From contig CM022299.1 of NCBI GenBank assembly GCA_011799875.1, positions 31,709,996 through 31,773,995 on the forward strand: DNA of 64,000 bases, given 5' to 3'. The first letter of the stretch is position 1. Each line of letters begins with the position of its first letter. The notes beneath the pieces were generated by a model. The model did no database searches and had not been told where the DNA came from. It saw only the letters and a program-made list of their open reading frames with translations. Shown piece by piece: positions 12,587-22,783 of this stretch. The translations under genes and the position numbers were made by a program. This DNA is from Thinopyrum elongatum (lineage: Eukaryota > Streptophyta > Magnoliopsida > Poales > Poaceae).

Positions 12587-12987
12587 TGTAGGGAAACGTT
12601 GCATAGAAAACAAAAAAAATTCTACGCACACGCAAGATCTATCAAGGAGATGCATAGCAACGAGAGGGGAGAGTGTGTCTATGTACCCTCGTACACCGTA
12701 AGCGGAAGCGTTTCACAACGTGGTTGATGTAGTCGAACTTTCTTCGCGATCCAACCGATCTAGTACCGAACGTACAACACGTTCAGCTCGGTGACGTCCT
12801 CCGCCTTCTTGATCCAGCAAGACGGCGAGGTAGTAGATGAGTTCTGTCAGCACGACGGCGTGGTGACGGTGATGGTGAAGTGATCTCCGCAGGGCTTTGC
12901 CTAAGCACTACGAATATATGACCGGGGGTGTAAATGGTGGAGGGAGGCACCGCACACGGCTAACAATTGATCTGGTGTGTGCTAGGC
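12587..12987 (-). repeat. Truncated 5' LTR (R-U5 side only)
   Basis: This copy matches the inner end of the LTR at 6313-8082 but stops at gtgtgctaggc (12987), equivalent to 6731 of the full LTR. In the sense of transcription it therefore lacks the whole U3 and breaks just downstream of the TATA box. A 20-bp piece present in the other LTR near 6506-6525 is absent here. Harbinger sequence resumes immediately at 12988. Confidence 0.85.
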
Positions 12988-13058
12988 TTCTTCTTTGCAG
13001 GCTTCGGCACGGGCCGGGCGGCAGGTGGTAGGTCGCCGGGATTCGCATCGTCGGCCAT
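12988..13058 (-). pseudogene. N-terminus of the Harbinger ORF1-like protein
   Basis: From ATG at 13058 the minus strand reads a short Pro/Lys-rich start (MADDANPGDLPPAARPVPKP then AKKK) that runs into the copia element. The next Harbinger bases on the far side are at 6312. The reading frame is offset by about one base across the junction, so the gene was already damaged or was damaged at repair. Confidence 0.55.
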
Positions 13059-13381
13059 GGTGATGGAGGGAGGGGAAGGCCGGGGCACAGGAGAGTGGAG
13101 GGCGGGGCGCGGGAGAGTGGAGGGCGGGGCGCGGGAGGATTTTGGAGGAAAGGGAGGGAAAGTGGCCGGCTGTGCCACCGACGGGCGGGCCAGGGCAGGA
13201 CAAGGGCGCACGTTTCGCCCGTCCGCGTGCTGTTCGTTCGGCCGCAAACTCGGCTCAAACTTGGGCCGGGAATGGGTCGAAAGCGGACAGAAAACGGACC
13301 GTCGTCCGTTTGCCACCGCGCGTTGGGAGGCCTGCTGTGTCCGTTTACCCCCAAACGGACGCGGGCGGACAGGATGGGGTC
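13059..13381. other. Harbinger 5' region with subterminal repeats
   Basis: This GC-rich part contains a short tandem duplication (cgggagagtggagggcgggg, about 13084-13134) and several copies of gtccgttt/aaacggac near 13270-13375. The left end of the element (625-665) carries similar cgtccg and gtccgttt words, consistent with subterminal transposase-binding repeats. Overlapping ORFs on both strands look compositional. Confidence 0.55.
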
Positions 13382-13748
13382 TGTTAGAGTTGTGTCAAAT
13401 ATTGTGTACAAGGTAGGTTACAGTTGGACTCTGAGTTGTATTGTGTTTAGATAGGATATGGAGTCGTGTCCTAATAGGACACTTATATCGTAGGCCTCTC
13501 ATATATAGCGAGGGTAGACACACGATGTAAACTATGCCAACATAATAGCACAGGAACGCAGGTGAAGCCGGCGGCATGTGCCGGCGTCCAGGTGCGATAT
13601 TGTAGCGGTGTCATGGGGAGGAACGCCGATAGTCATGCCCTGGGGATGTAACAATATCGGTGAACCTCGTTAACAAATCTCGGTGTCGTGCTCGTGTGAT
13701 TGCTTGGTCCTCAGATGATCAACGGTATGCCTCGGATATATTCTAACA
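13382..13748 (+). repeat. 5' LTR of the GGGTC-flanked element
   Basis: A TATA-like tcatatatagcgag lies near 13499, followed by a likely transcript start region. The partner LTR at 19971-20345 differs by scattered substitutions and a small insertion (ggctaccg). Confidence 0.9.
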
Positions 13749-14027
13749 AGTGGTATCATGAGCTAGGTTGTCTGGGGCGTGGAAGGTTGATCAAGAGGAA
13801 GTATCGAGTTTCAGATGCAGCCGGCTGCGGCGTGGTTCTCGACGAGTCGGAAGAAAACGGATCAGCGGAAGGCTCGTGTGCACATAAGGCTATACGTGCG
13901 GCGATCGAACGATCGATCGGGCGAGCGTTTGGGTGGGCTAAATTTCGTGTTTTGACCATTTTGTGGTCTAAATTCGGGATCTGTCCCCTGTTTGAATTTT
14001 ATTTTTTTTGAAATCTGACCCTTTTCT

Positions 14028-14204
14028 CTACCGCCAGCTGGCTCGGCGGTAGCCTTACATAGCCTACCGCCATGGGGTCTGGCGGTAGGAAACTAGTCCA
14101 CGTCAGCACCGCAAACGGCCGCCGTCCCCCTCCGTTTTCACCCTACCGCCGCTGGTCCTGGCGGTAGGGTGTCTGATCCTACCGCCAGGGACCCTGGCGG
14201 TAGG
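14028..14204. repeat. Left subterminal hairpin array
   Basis: Four units of the form CCTACCGCC(A)..TGGCGGTAGG occur at 14028-14052, 14063-14089, 14142-14168 and 14178-14204. Each is an inverted repeat around a short loop. The same unit recurs at 18025-18335 and in the second Mutator-like element. Confidence 0.85.
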
Positions 14205-14373
14205 GTGCGGATAGTTATTGGGTGCGGCCGCCCGCCCCACCCCTTCTCCCCCCCCACACCCAGCCGCCCCAACCCCCAACAACAGAGAGGCAATTCCTCT
14301 CTCACCCCTCTCTCATCTCCTCCACTTCCCCCCTCCGATCTTCGTTGTTTCTTCATCGTTTTTGCGGATCGAG

Positions 14374-17300
14374 ATGGCACGAAAAGAGAAAAGTAAGCTC
14401 GTCCGATCCCTCCAATTAGTTTGAGTCAAATAGCTTCCGATTCGTCGCATTATTTGATTCAAATCACTCCCCTTTTTGAACTAGATTTAATTTTTTTTGA
14501 ACCCTAGGATTGATTTAGGTTGATTCTAGATGTTATATTGTGTTAGATATGAACTCTAGTCACTAGTTGGGTATGGTTGTGTGAAGATGAACCCCAGTTC
14601 ATATTTTTTTTGAAGGATTTTTTTTATATGATGCATGTTGGAGGAATTTGTTGTGATATGATGATGCATGTTGATATGCTATGATGCAAGTAGCGGATGT
14701 AGTTGGAGAAAAAATGTTGAACCCTCAAGATGAACCTAGTTCATAATTTTTTGTGTTAAAAAAATTATGATATGATGAATATTGGAGATATTTGTTTTGA
14801 TATAGGATGCATGTGGATGTTATATGATGCAAGTAGTGGATTTTGTTGGAGTAAAAATGGTGAACCCCTCAAGATGAACCCTAGTTCATGTTTTTTGTTT
14901 TTGAGACAAATATGATATGATGCATGTTGGATGTTGTTGGAGAAATATGATATGATATGATGCATTTGAACCTTGGTGATTGCATCGTGATATATGTATT
15001 TTATTTATTTTTTAACCACATTATGAACCCTAGTTCATGTTCATGTTAAAAAAAATCTTCATATGCTTATTCAAAGATTGAACTCATAGGTTTTTTGGGA
15101 TGTGATGAACCTTTGTGATGCATCTATATGTTTCCTAGTTCATGTTAATTTTTTTTATGCTTATGCTTATGTTTATGCAATTTGTTTAGGAGGCCACCTC
15201 TTGAGGACGACATCGGCATTAAGTACACCATGCTTGACACTAAGTTCGACAAGCACCGTGCCCGTTTCATTGAGAATGGAGTGGTAATTACCATTCTTAA
15301 ACCAAATCTTTCGAATTGATGAAAACAAGTTGCTAACTATTATGTTTATGCTAATTATGCTTTTGGTTCTTGATTTTCACAGATGCTCCCGCCACTGTGG
15401 ATGAGGGCTCACAAGACGACCGTTAAGATGGAGTACGATGAGCGGTACGCACCGTTCTACAGGAGCGCCCGACTATTGGGTTTCGTCCTACAGTTCAAGC
15501 GTAAGCCGCCGACGCTAGTCCACTCAGCTCTCACGGCTTTGATCGACCGGTGGCGGCCAGAGACGCACATCTTCCATATTCCATGTGGGGAGATGACCGT
15601 GACCCTCCAGGATTGGGGGATGATTACTGCCCTACCACTCGAGGGTCGTGCTCTCACATGACGAGTGGAAATGAAGAACTGGCACGATAGGGTTATCGCC
15701 CTCATCGGTGACTGCCCCCCCCCCCCCCGCTAAGAATAACCGGACTTCCGGCGTACCGCTCCCCTGGCTCCTCAAGTGCCGGGAAGGTGCCAAACCCCGG
15801 ATGGTGGAGCAGTACGCCAGGGCCTACCTATGGTATCTTCTCACGGAAGTAGTGTTTCCAGACTGCTCTGGGGACACTGCCCTATGGATGTATCTCGACT
15901 TCCTAAAGGACTGGGATACGGGGTACAGCTGAGGGGCCGCCGGCCTCGCCTACCTATACCGTTCGGTAAGTGAATATCACTTTGTTTCAAATATCATGGA
16001 CGTGTGCTGCTTTAGATTATGTCATCTTATCATCTATACTTGTTTTGTAGCTTGACGACGCGACCCAGAGGACGGAACATACGTCCGGTATGTGTGGATG
16101 TGTATGGGGCCTCTCCATTTGGATGTGGGAGCGAATCCCGGTGGGCCGTCTGGAGAAGCAGCACCCGCGTGCATGGACGGACTATGGCGAAGATGACAAA
16201 AATGATCGGTACCCGACCGTCGCATACGCTTGGGACACGGTGGGTGTCTACACGGGCGAATCCAAGGCCTTGTACAAGATCTTCAGCAACGAGCTTGATG
16301 CTCTGACGCCTTTCCAGGTATAACAACTTGATTTCGAACAGTTTCAACGACACTTTCACTTGAGCTTACCATTGTTTGGTACTAGGTTAATTGGCGGACA
16401 TATGATGATGAACGAGAGTTCGGGTTCGAGCTGAACGTGATGTGCAAGCAGGACCGGCTTCTCTGGCGGTGCATCGTGCCCATGATTTGTGTCTATGCCG
16501 TCGAGTACCACTTGCCACAACGCGTTGCCGCGCAATTTGGTAAGGCGCAACGTACACCACCAGCCGGCATCGTCACCGATACCGGTGGCTTCGACCTACA
16601 CCTGTGAGTACCACCAGGCGATCTCATCGATAACAACTTTTGTTTTGATGTTTTACATTAGTTCTTAGGGTGTTTTACATACTTTCTTATGTCTTGCAGG
16701 ATGAGTAGGCAGAAGAATCAGTCCATCACAGATTGGGAAGAGCAACATGCGAGATACGTGCAGGAATGGAACTAGTGGAAAACTCGCAAAGATGTGGAGA
16801 GGAAAGTGATGGACTGGAATGAGTACGAGGATCACATGCTGTGGTACGACGATGGCATCAAGCATCGTCTGCGCCTGAGGCCCCAGTGGACTACAGCAGA
16901 TGCCGAAGACTTGTTCAATGACGCCTCTGAGAATGAAGCCTACAATGACAGCATCAGAGAGCTTAAAGGCGGCTTTAGGGAGTACGGACCCCTCATGAAC
17001 AGAGTGGTAAGTTGTTTTTATCTGTTTTCAACCGACGGTTGGATGAAATCAACTTTAGTGAGAGTGACTCATTTTATTGCTTTGCAGTCTTCGGAGCTGA
17101 ACAAAAGCATTTTTGAAGCCTCTGATGCGCTTAGTTCTATCCCCGGGACTCGAGCTAGTGAGAACAAGTTGAGGGGAACGGTGAAGGTAACATAGAGTTC
17201 ATTTTCTTAAGTTCATTTTCGTTTTTAACCATAAACTTGATCCATATTATGTTATTGTTTCGTTCTCATTGCAGAAGTTCGTCAACAAATGTCGCAAGCT

Positions 17301-17712
17301 TGTGGGCCTGCTTGGGTACGCTACCTCCACTACTGATGCTTTTGCTCCTGCAGCACCGATGCGTAGCCTCGCTTCATCGAGCCAGGCCGCCTCGTCGTCT
17401 AGGGCGGTTCAAGAGGAGGAGGACGACGACGAGGACGAAGAAGGTGAAGATGAAGAAGAGGACGACGAGGGAGCAGAAGAAGAACATGGGGAAGAAGAGG
17501 AAGAGAGCAATGAGGAGGAGGAGTACGACGACGATGACGGACCTCCAGCAACGCAGACAACCTAGCTTCAGAAGAGGAATGTGCCGAAGAAGGATTGGGC
17601 AAGTCCATCCCCGTTTCAGAGGGCGCGTCCTACTCAGCGCAAGAAGAAAGTGGCCGAGAAGCGATCAAAGAACAACGAGGACCGTACCTCGAAGAGGGGA
17701 AGGAGGCAGTGA
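14374..17712 (+). pseudogene. Plant mobile domain (aminotransferase-like, PMD) gene, broken
   Basis: Exons with GT..AG borders can be read at 15190-15283, 15383-15965, 16051-16317, 16386-16603, 16700-17006, 17088-17186 and from 17275. A short first exon may start at ATG 14374. Hallmarks of the plant mobile domain are present: LPPLWMRAHKTTV, IFHIPCGEMTVTLQDWGMIT, SIWMWERIPVGRL and the region HPRAWTDYG. The last exon encodes a very acidic Glu/Asp tail then a Lys/Arg-rich end. Premature stops lie at 15659-15661, 15930-15932 and 16773-16775, and a C run at about 15714-15728 shifts the frame. Such domains occur both in host proteins (MAIN/MAIL) and inside Mutator-like elements; this copy belongs to the transposon. 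The stop at 17563-17565 may be natural or premature, because the same frame continues to 17712. Confidence 0.8.
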
Positions 17713-18024
17713 AGTTGCTGCCGTTGAACTAGTTAAACATTTTATGTTTGCTTCGTGAACCATTTGCTCGTGAAACTATTTCGTATTTGTTGAACTTGCT
17801 ATGTAAAACTTCGTGAACCATTTGTGGATGTGTGCTTGCTATGTAAACCATCTTTCTTAGTTGAACCATTTGTGGATGTGTGGATGTGTGCTTGCTATGT
17901 TTGCTTATTGTTTTTAAGTATATGAAATTGTTATGTGCAAAAAACTGAAGATAAAATATAAGTTATGTGCAAAAAATTGAAGATAAAATATAAGTTATGT
18001 GCAAAAAATGCACTAGGATCAGGC

Positions 18025-18335
18025 CCTACCGCCGGGGAACGTGGCAGTAGGTTTGCACACCCTACCGCCAAAGCCTCCGGCGGTAGGGGGCCTCACCCCA
18101 CGCCCCTACGTTCTGTGACCAAAAGGGCCACCGGATCTGTGGTAGGGTTGCACACCCTACCGCCAGGGCTTCTGGCGGTAGGTATGCACACCCTACCGCC
18201 AGCCGTTGGCTCTGGCGGTAGGATGTCTGCCAGGTCAGCGCCTGGCCGTTTATGTGACGGCGGCTGCCGTTTCCCTACCGCCAAAGGTCCTGGCGGTAGG
18301 CTATGCAAGCCTACCGTCATAGATTGCGGCGGTAG
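18025..18335. repeat. Right subterminal hairpin array
   Basis: Units of CCTACCGCC..GGCGGTAGG lie at 18025-18051, 18061-18087, 18156-18182, 18192-18222, 18274-18300 and 18310-18335. A half unit (gtggtaggg) lies near 18139. Their loops vary while the arms are conserved, suggesting selection or conversion on the arms. Confidence 0.85.
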
Positions 18336-18429
18336 CAAAAGGGTCAAATGTCGGAAAAAATTCGAACCGGGGCCAGATCCGGCTAAACTAAAAAAAAAGG
18401 GTCAAAACACGAAAATTGTCGTTTGGGCG

Positions 18430-19970
18430 GCGGAATCGTGCGTCTAGATCGATACGATCTATTGGAAGCGGTAGCGGCGTTACGCTTGCGTGGTCCAGGA
18501 GCGGCTCGGACTAGGAACCTGTGGGCTGTGGCGTGCGCCAGGACGTGGCCCACGAGCTGGGAATCTGGGATCATGCGTGCAGTAGCAAGCAAGCCCAGAC
18601 GGGGCTGTTGTGCTCTTGCAAGGACTAGCGGGCGTACAGGTTGACGAACGAGTATGCGGACGGACTGAGGCCGAGGTGCGTGGCGCTTGGAGCAAGCCGG
18701 AGATTTGTTTGTTGGAAAAAAAGGAGCGGTCAGGTTCACGTGTGTGTACAAGAGCAGTACGATCATTTGTTTGTTGGATCAAGTGCGATCTATTTTCTGC
18801 TATAAAATGCACGGAGAAGCAACAGCAAAGAGTGACAGGGAAAAAGAAGATTTGTGCAGTTTGCATGGAAGTTTTTTCTAGGTCGATTTGCTGAGATGGC
18901 TTGGAACACGTGGACAGGCTGTGGAGGCGCGCGAATAAGTGCGTCATACATGATCATGCATACACATGGCGTCTAAGACATGCACAGATGTGCGGGCGGA
19001 CATGACGCAGGGTGGAGCATAGTTGCAGTTGGATATGTTCGGCTGGGTTGGACTGGACAGTCTGACGGATCGACGCAAGTCGGTTGGTACAGAAGACGGT
19101 GGTGGGATCGGTGAAGACGACGTAGGAGCGTGATGCTGATGGTGACTGACTTCTGGGGCGTGAAAACACGTGGCACAAGCCCGAGGCTTGTGTGGCTTCG
19201 ACAAGACTATGGCGCGGGGTTGATTCAAGACGGTGCACATGAGAGCTTGAAGTCGACGGGGCGCGAGGGTGGACTGATCATCTACCATGAAGTCATGTTG
19301 AAGGTGGAGCTGGATTGAGGGGCTACGGTGTAAGGATCCAGAGAATCGAAGCCTATTTCAGCTGGAAAAAAGCGAGTGACGTGTAGTTCGGACGGGAGCC
19401 CAGTGGTCTGATGGAAGCGTGAAACTCGTCATCGGTTGGTGATGATCGATGGTACTCTGCAGTGAGGGTTGAGTGGTGTGGTTTCACGATCCTTGAGACT
19501 CGACCGGGACAGCGGAGCCTCGACGCGGTAATAGCGGCGAGGGCTCTGGTGGTCATACATGTGGTGAGACAACTGCGAATTTGACTCGGAATGACTACAA
19601 GCAATGGTGAAATTCCTTCAAGTTTCAGACAGGCGGTCAAGGAAGGGCGGTGGTGTTGAGTTCAGGTAACTCTTATGTGTGACACCCAATATGTGAGTTG
19701 TTCACTTTCACGCATGTCAGTGATCAGTGTGTGATGGCATTGGATGGATACTCTGAAAGTTGGGAGCACAAACTAGAGTAACAAGGAACTTAATTTTGCT
19801 CGAGTGTTGACTGTGCTCAAGAAAAGAAGGGACTACAAGTTGTCGGTGGAGTCATATGGAGTCTTTGGAGTAGCAGCGGTACTCACGGGATAAGCCTAAG
19901 TCCAATGTACATGAAAGTTTGATGCATCGACGAACTCATGGTGGTGGAGAATATTCGCCAAGATGGAGTT
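18430..19970. other. Non-coding interior of the GGGTC-flanked LTR element
   Basis: I see no recognisable protein in this 1.5 kb. The short ORFs present do not resemble gag or pol. A purine-rich ccaagatggagttt immediately precedes the 3' LTR and may be the polypurine tract. Confidence 0.6.
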
Positions 19971-20345
19971 TGTTAGAATTGTGTCGAATATTGTGTACAA
20001 GGTAGGTTACAGTTGGACTCTGAGTTGTATTGTGTTTAGATAGGATATGGAGTTGTGTCCTAATAGGACACTTATATCTTAGGCCTCTCATATATAGCGA
20101 GGGTAGACATACGATGTAAACTATGCCAACATAATAGCACAAGAACGCAGGGGAAGCCGGCAGTATGTGCCGGCGTCCAGGGCTACCGGGTGCGATATTG
20201 TAGCGGTGTCATTTGGAGGAGCGCCCATAGTCAGGCCCGGGGATGTAGCTATATCGGTGAACATCGTTAACAAATCTCGGTGTTGTGCTCGTGTGATTAC
20301 TTGGTCCTCGGATGATCAACGGTATGCCTTGGATTTATTCTAACA
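19971..20345 (+). repeat. 3' LTR of the GGGTC-flanked element
   Basis: This is the partner of 13382-13748. It is followed by the GGGTC duplication and then by the right end of the Harbinger element. Confidence 0.9.
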
Positions 20346-20370
20346 GGGTCACGCGTTGGAGTTGGCCTAA

Positions 20371-21123
20371 CTGTTTGTATCTGAATGATCGATCGGCATA
20401 AGATGAACACTCGGGTCGCCATCGATGCACAACAGCTTTCTTTAAAAAAATATTTTGGGATAAACAGCAGCTGGCGGTGAAGATTCAACGGAACTGGGAT
20501 GGAGTATCCGACAGAACTTCCTCTTCGACCACTCAACGTGCGCTCTGCCGCCGCTCGACCGTTTTTGGCTGCGGCATGTGTGCCAAGTGCTACCGTCCAT
20601 CCAAGTACACCGTTGAGTGGCCAGCGGCGAGCGTTGATGGGTAGCCCGACGCCGACGGCCCCTGATCGCACGGACAAGAACATTGAGCGTTTATTTTCTT
20701 GTTGCCGGGATGAGCATATTGAGCACTTATACTGACGTGGTACTTGCACCGAAACTTCAATATCCACTGGGACTGGGAGCGCGAGACCGGTAAAGCTGTT
20801 ACTTCTATCGATTCCGATGGCTGCCTGGCCTAGTGTAGCAAATCCGACGTGAAATGGACAGGTTGGAATGCTCAGTGGATTCAGTTTACCAGTCGTCAAT
20901 CGCGGCTATGCTTTGAGGACATACCGAACGCAAGTAACCTGAGAGACTCAGACTAGCCGTGTACGCCTGCAAGACGGCAAGTGTGACGGCGGCCGACGCG
21001 CCGACAAAATCAGTTGCAGCTCGCAAACAGACGACATGTGGAAGAACACGGCCACGTACGCAGAGTCGACTTTTATACGTAGCGGTAGCGGGCAGGCGCC
21101 CCAGCAAGCCAAGGAAGGGATAA
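20371..21123. other. Low-copy intergenic sequence, no gene seen
   Basis: There is no TIR, LTR end or recognisable protein. A small interrupted inverted repeat (ccactcaacg near 20529 and cgttgagtgg near 20612) is the only structure noticed. Confidence 0.4.
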
Positions 21124-22483
21124 GAGCATCTACAGCCGGACTTGGCAAATCCAGACCCTCAAACGCCCGTGGACGCGTCCATGGACAATTATCGGGCACT
21201 CGTTAAATCTCGCCGTCTACATTTGTGTCTCTCATATCCGAACCCATATATCCATACTATATCATGCAACGTCAATGAAACTACGTCGATCAGCTCCAGA
21301 CATAGAAATAGCACATTAGTTCACCAAAAGATCCACCAAAATTCACCTAAACGACGCACAACTTTATACTACATCTAAAACTTGAAATTAAAATCAACTT
21401 CACCACTTCCGGTCAGCCCTTTCCCCTTTTGGTCGCCGGCGTAGCTGTACCTATCGTCGGCTGGTGGAGAATCGTCCGATTCGTCGTCGGAGGAGTCGTG
21501 GTCGTCTGAGGAGGAGGAGTCGACGATGACGAGGCCCTTGAGGCGCTGGACGGCCCGGTCCTGCTGGCGCCTGTGCTTGGCTAGCCGAGCCGCCTCCTTC
21601 GCCTTCTCCAACGCCTCCCTCTCGGACTCCTCGATGGCAAGCCGAAGAGCCTTGGTGTTTTTCCGGCGGAGCCACCGAGCGTCCGTCTCCACCGTCGTAA
21701 GCGACTGGCGGTAGACCCACGTGAGGAGCCGCTCGTCCTCGTCGGGCTCTGCCGGTAAACCACGCCAGCGGCGGACAGAGCTCTCCACAGCCTCCCTCTC
21801 CATTGCCCGCTGCCTCTCGCGGCGGGCGGCACGCGCCTCCGACTCCAGCGTGCGCGTCCGGGCCGGCGGGGCGGGCACAAGAACCCACCGCTGCCCGCGA
21901 GGCGGAGCAGCAGCCGGCGGGGCGAGGGGGCGGCGTGGGGAGGCGCCGATTGCGCTGGCGGCCTGTAGGAGCTGCCCATGGGCTGGGAGGGGCCAGCGCC
22001 GGCGTCCGAGATGCGCCACGGGGAAGCTGCGGCTGCCACGAGGCTTCAGATCCGGAGCTGCCCCCTGTCTCCACCTTAGACCGCTCCAAGGCGATGCGGA
22101 GGACAAGCTCATACTCCGGATCCACCTCGTCGTTGAAGCGGCTGCCGGAGCTCGACATTGCGCCGGATTTGATCGGAATTGGAGAGGGGAGATGACAGAG
22201 CGAGAGAGGAGAGTAAGTGAGCTAGGGTTTCGGACCGACGAGGCCGATGAGGTTTTTTGTGGGGACATCCGTGGGATCGGTGGTGGGCAGAGCTTGTCAG
22301 GCGGGCGCGTCATGACGTGCCCGTGTCATCTCATATCCGCCTCATATTTAGGCTGGGTATGAAGGTGCTGGTCAGTCCGAACGTTTGAGTTCCATTTCAG
22401 ACGTTCGTCTGGGTAAAAAAAATAACCGGGCAGTGACCTGGCAGCCCGCCCGACCGCTTTGAGAGATCCGGCTGTAGATGCTC
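21124..22483 (-). mobile_element. TIR element with gagcatctacagccgga ends
   Basis: The left end gagcatctacagccgga (21124-21140) is perfectly inverted at the right end (22467-22483). These 17-bp ends resemble non-autonomous Harbinger-type elements of grasses, and TAA precedes the left end. The right flank (gac) does not match, so the duplication is eroded or my boundary is off by a few bases. It carries one minus-strand protein-like ORF, now frameshifted. Confidence 0.7.
21375..22158 (-). pseudogene. Transposon-carried Arg/Glu-rich protein with acidic tail, frameshifted
   Basis: The start MSSSGSRFNDEVDPEYELVL lies at 22158. After roughly 45-70 codons the coding sense shifts to the frame that stops at 21375. 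That second part has a basic, coiled-coil-like region (WVYRQSLTTVETDARWLRRK, ALRLAIEESEREALEKAKEA) and a Ser/Asp-rich tail (VDSSSSDDHDSSDDESDD). I recognise the type as one often found inside Triticeae TIR elements but can give no biochemical role. The frame change makes this copy a pseudogene. Confidence 0.6.
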
Positions 22484-22783
22484 GACATAGACGCGCGCGC
22501 GCCCATGGCGTGCACGAGCTGCCAACCAGCTCGCGGCCAGTTCACTGAGAACGGCCAGCAGTAGGCTGTACTACGTATACAAGGACCGTCCACTGTCCCC
22601 GTTTCGTGTAGTCCCGTTGCAAACGTGCCGTGCTGAGGTGCGGTCCAGCTCCCACGGTTGGATGGATCCAACAACCAACCAGTCTCGTCTCGTCACGTTC
22701 ACTTTCCGGGGTCGCGTACTATACGTACGTACCGCGTCAAGCACGCACTCGATGCATGGCGACACACCCGAAGCGGGGAGTAA
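22484..22783. other. Low-copy intergenic sequence, no gene seen
   Basis: No element ends or coding similarity were noticed between the TIR element and the long-inverted-repeat element. Confidence 0.4.

Larger units (their letters stand above)
6313..12987 (-). mobile_element. BARE/Angela-like copia retrotransposon, 5' LTR truncated
   Basis: The order on the minus strand is a partial 5' LTR (12987-12587), a primer site just inside it (12586-12574, TGGCATCCGAGCC, initiator-Met type), a leader, a gag-pol pseudogene, a purine tract (AAGTGGGAG, about 8084-8092) and an intact 3' LTR (8082-6313). The LTR sequence is that of the BARE/WIS/Angela group. It inserted into the Harbinger ORF1-like gene. 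The left flank is agctc (6308-6312); the matching duplication on the right is gone because the outer part of the 5' LTR is missing. Confidence 0.9.
13936..18420 (+). mobile_element. Mutator-like element carrying a plant-mobile-domain gene
   Basis: The ends GGCTAAATTTCGTG (left) and GACAATTTTCGTG (right, reverse complement) continue into imperfect inverted repeats that include TTTTGACC. The flanks gtttgggtg (13927-13935) and gtttgggcg (18421-18429) form a 9-bp duplication with one change, the length typical of Mutator-like elements. Both ends carry arrays of 27-bp palindromes. The interior holds a spliced plus-strand gene and no MURA transposase. It inserted into the internal region of the LTR element at 13382-20345. 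Confidence 0.85.
13382..20345 (+). mobile_element. Non-autonomous LTR retrotransposon with perfect TSD
   Basis: A 367-bp 5' LTR (13382-13748) and a 375-bp 3' LTR (19971-20345) begin TGTTAGA(G/A)TTGTGTC and end ATTCTAACA. GGGTC flanks both sides (13377-13381 and 20346-20350). GTGGTATCATGAGC at 13750-13763 is a primer site of the initiator-Met type used by copia elements. Apart from the nested Mutator-like element at 13936-18420, the internal part (about 1.7 kb) shows no gag or pol, so it must have depended on another element's proteins. Confidence 0.9.
600..20367 (-). mobile_element. PIF/Harbinger element expanded by nested insertions
   Basis: The left end gaacaactccaacgcgcgac (600) and the reverse complement of the right end, ggccaactccaacgcgtgac (20367), match at 17 of 20 positions. 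Both sides carry a TAA duplication (597-599 and 20368-20370), the TWA target type known for PIF/Harbinger. Removing the insertions at 788-5002, 6313-12987 and 13382-20345 leaves about 1.9 kb: 600-787, 5008-6312, 12988-13381 and 20351-20367. The remaining body encodes an ORF1-like protein on the minus strand and no DDE transposase, so it was probably non-autonomous. Confidence 0.85.

Noticed and set aside
12908..13454. Several ORFs of 70-167 codons on both strands
   Set aside because: They cross the boundaries of copia, Harbinger and LTR sequences, so they cannot be genes. Only the short start at 13058 is supported by context.
17237..17758. 173-codon Arg-rich ORF
   Set aside because: It is a shadow frame of the acidic last exon of the plant-mobile-domain gene.
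14028..18335. CRISPR-like array
   Set aside because: Repeats are palindromic units with irregular spacing inside a plant transposon; there is no leader or cas gene and the genome is eukaryotic.
18383..19288. ORFs in the interior of the GGGTC LTR element
   Set aside because: They show no gag, protease, integrase or polymerase motif and no codon pattern distinct from the surroundings.
20529..20625. Possible MITE from a short inverted repeat
   Set aside because: Only about ten bases pair, and no target duplication or known end is visible.
21721..22362. 213-codon plus-strand ORF
   Set aside because: It is antisense to the minus-strand ORF, which has the coherent helix and acidic-tail composition.
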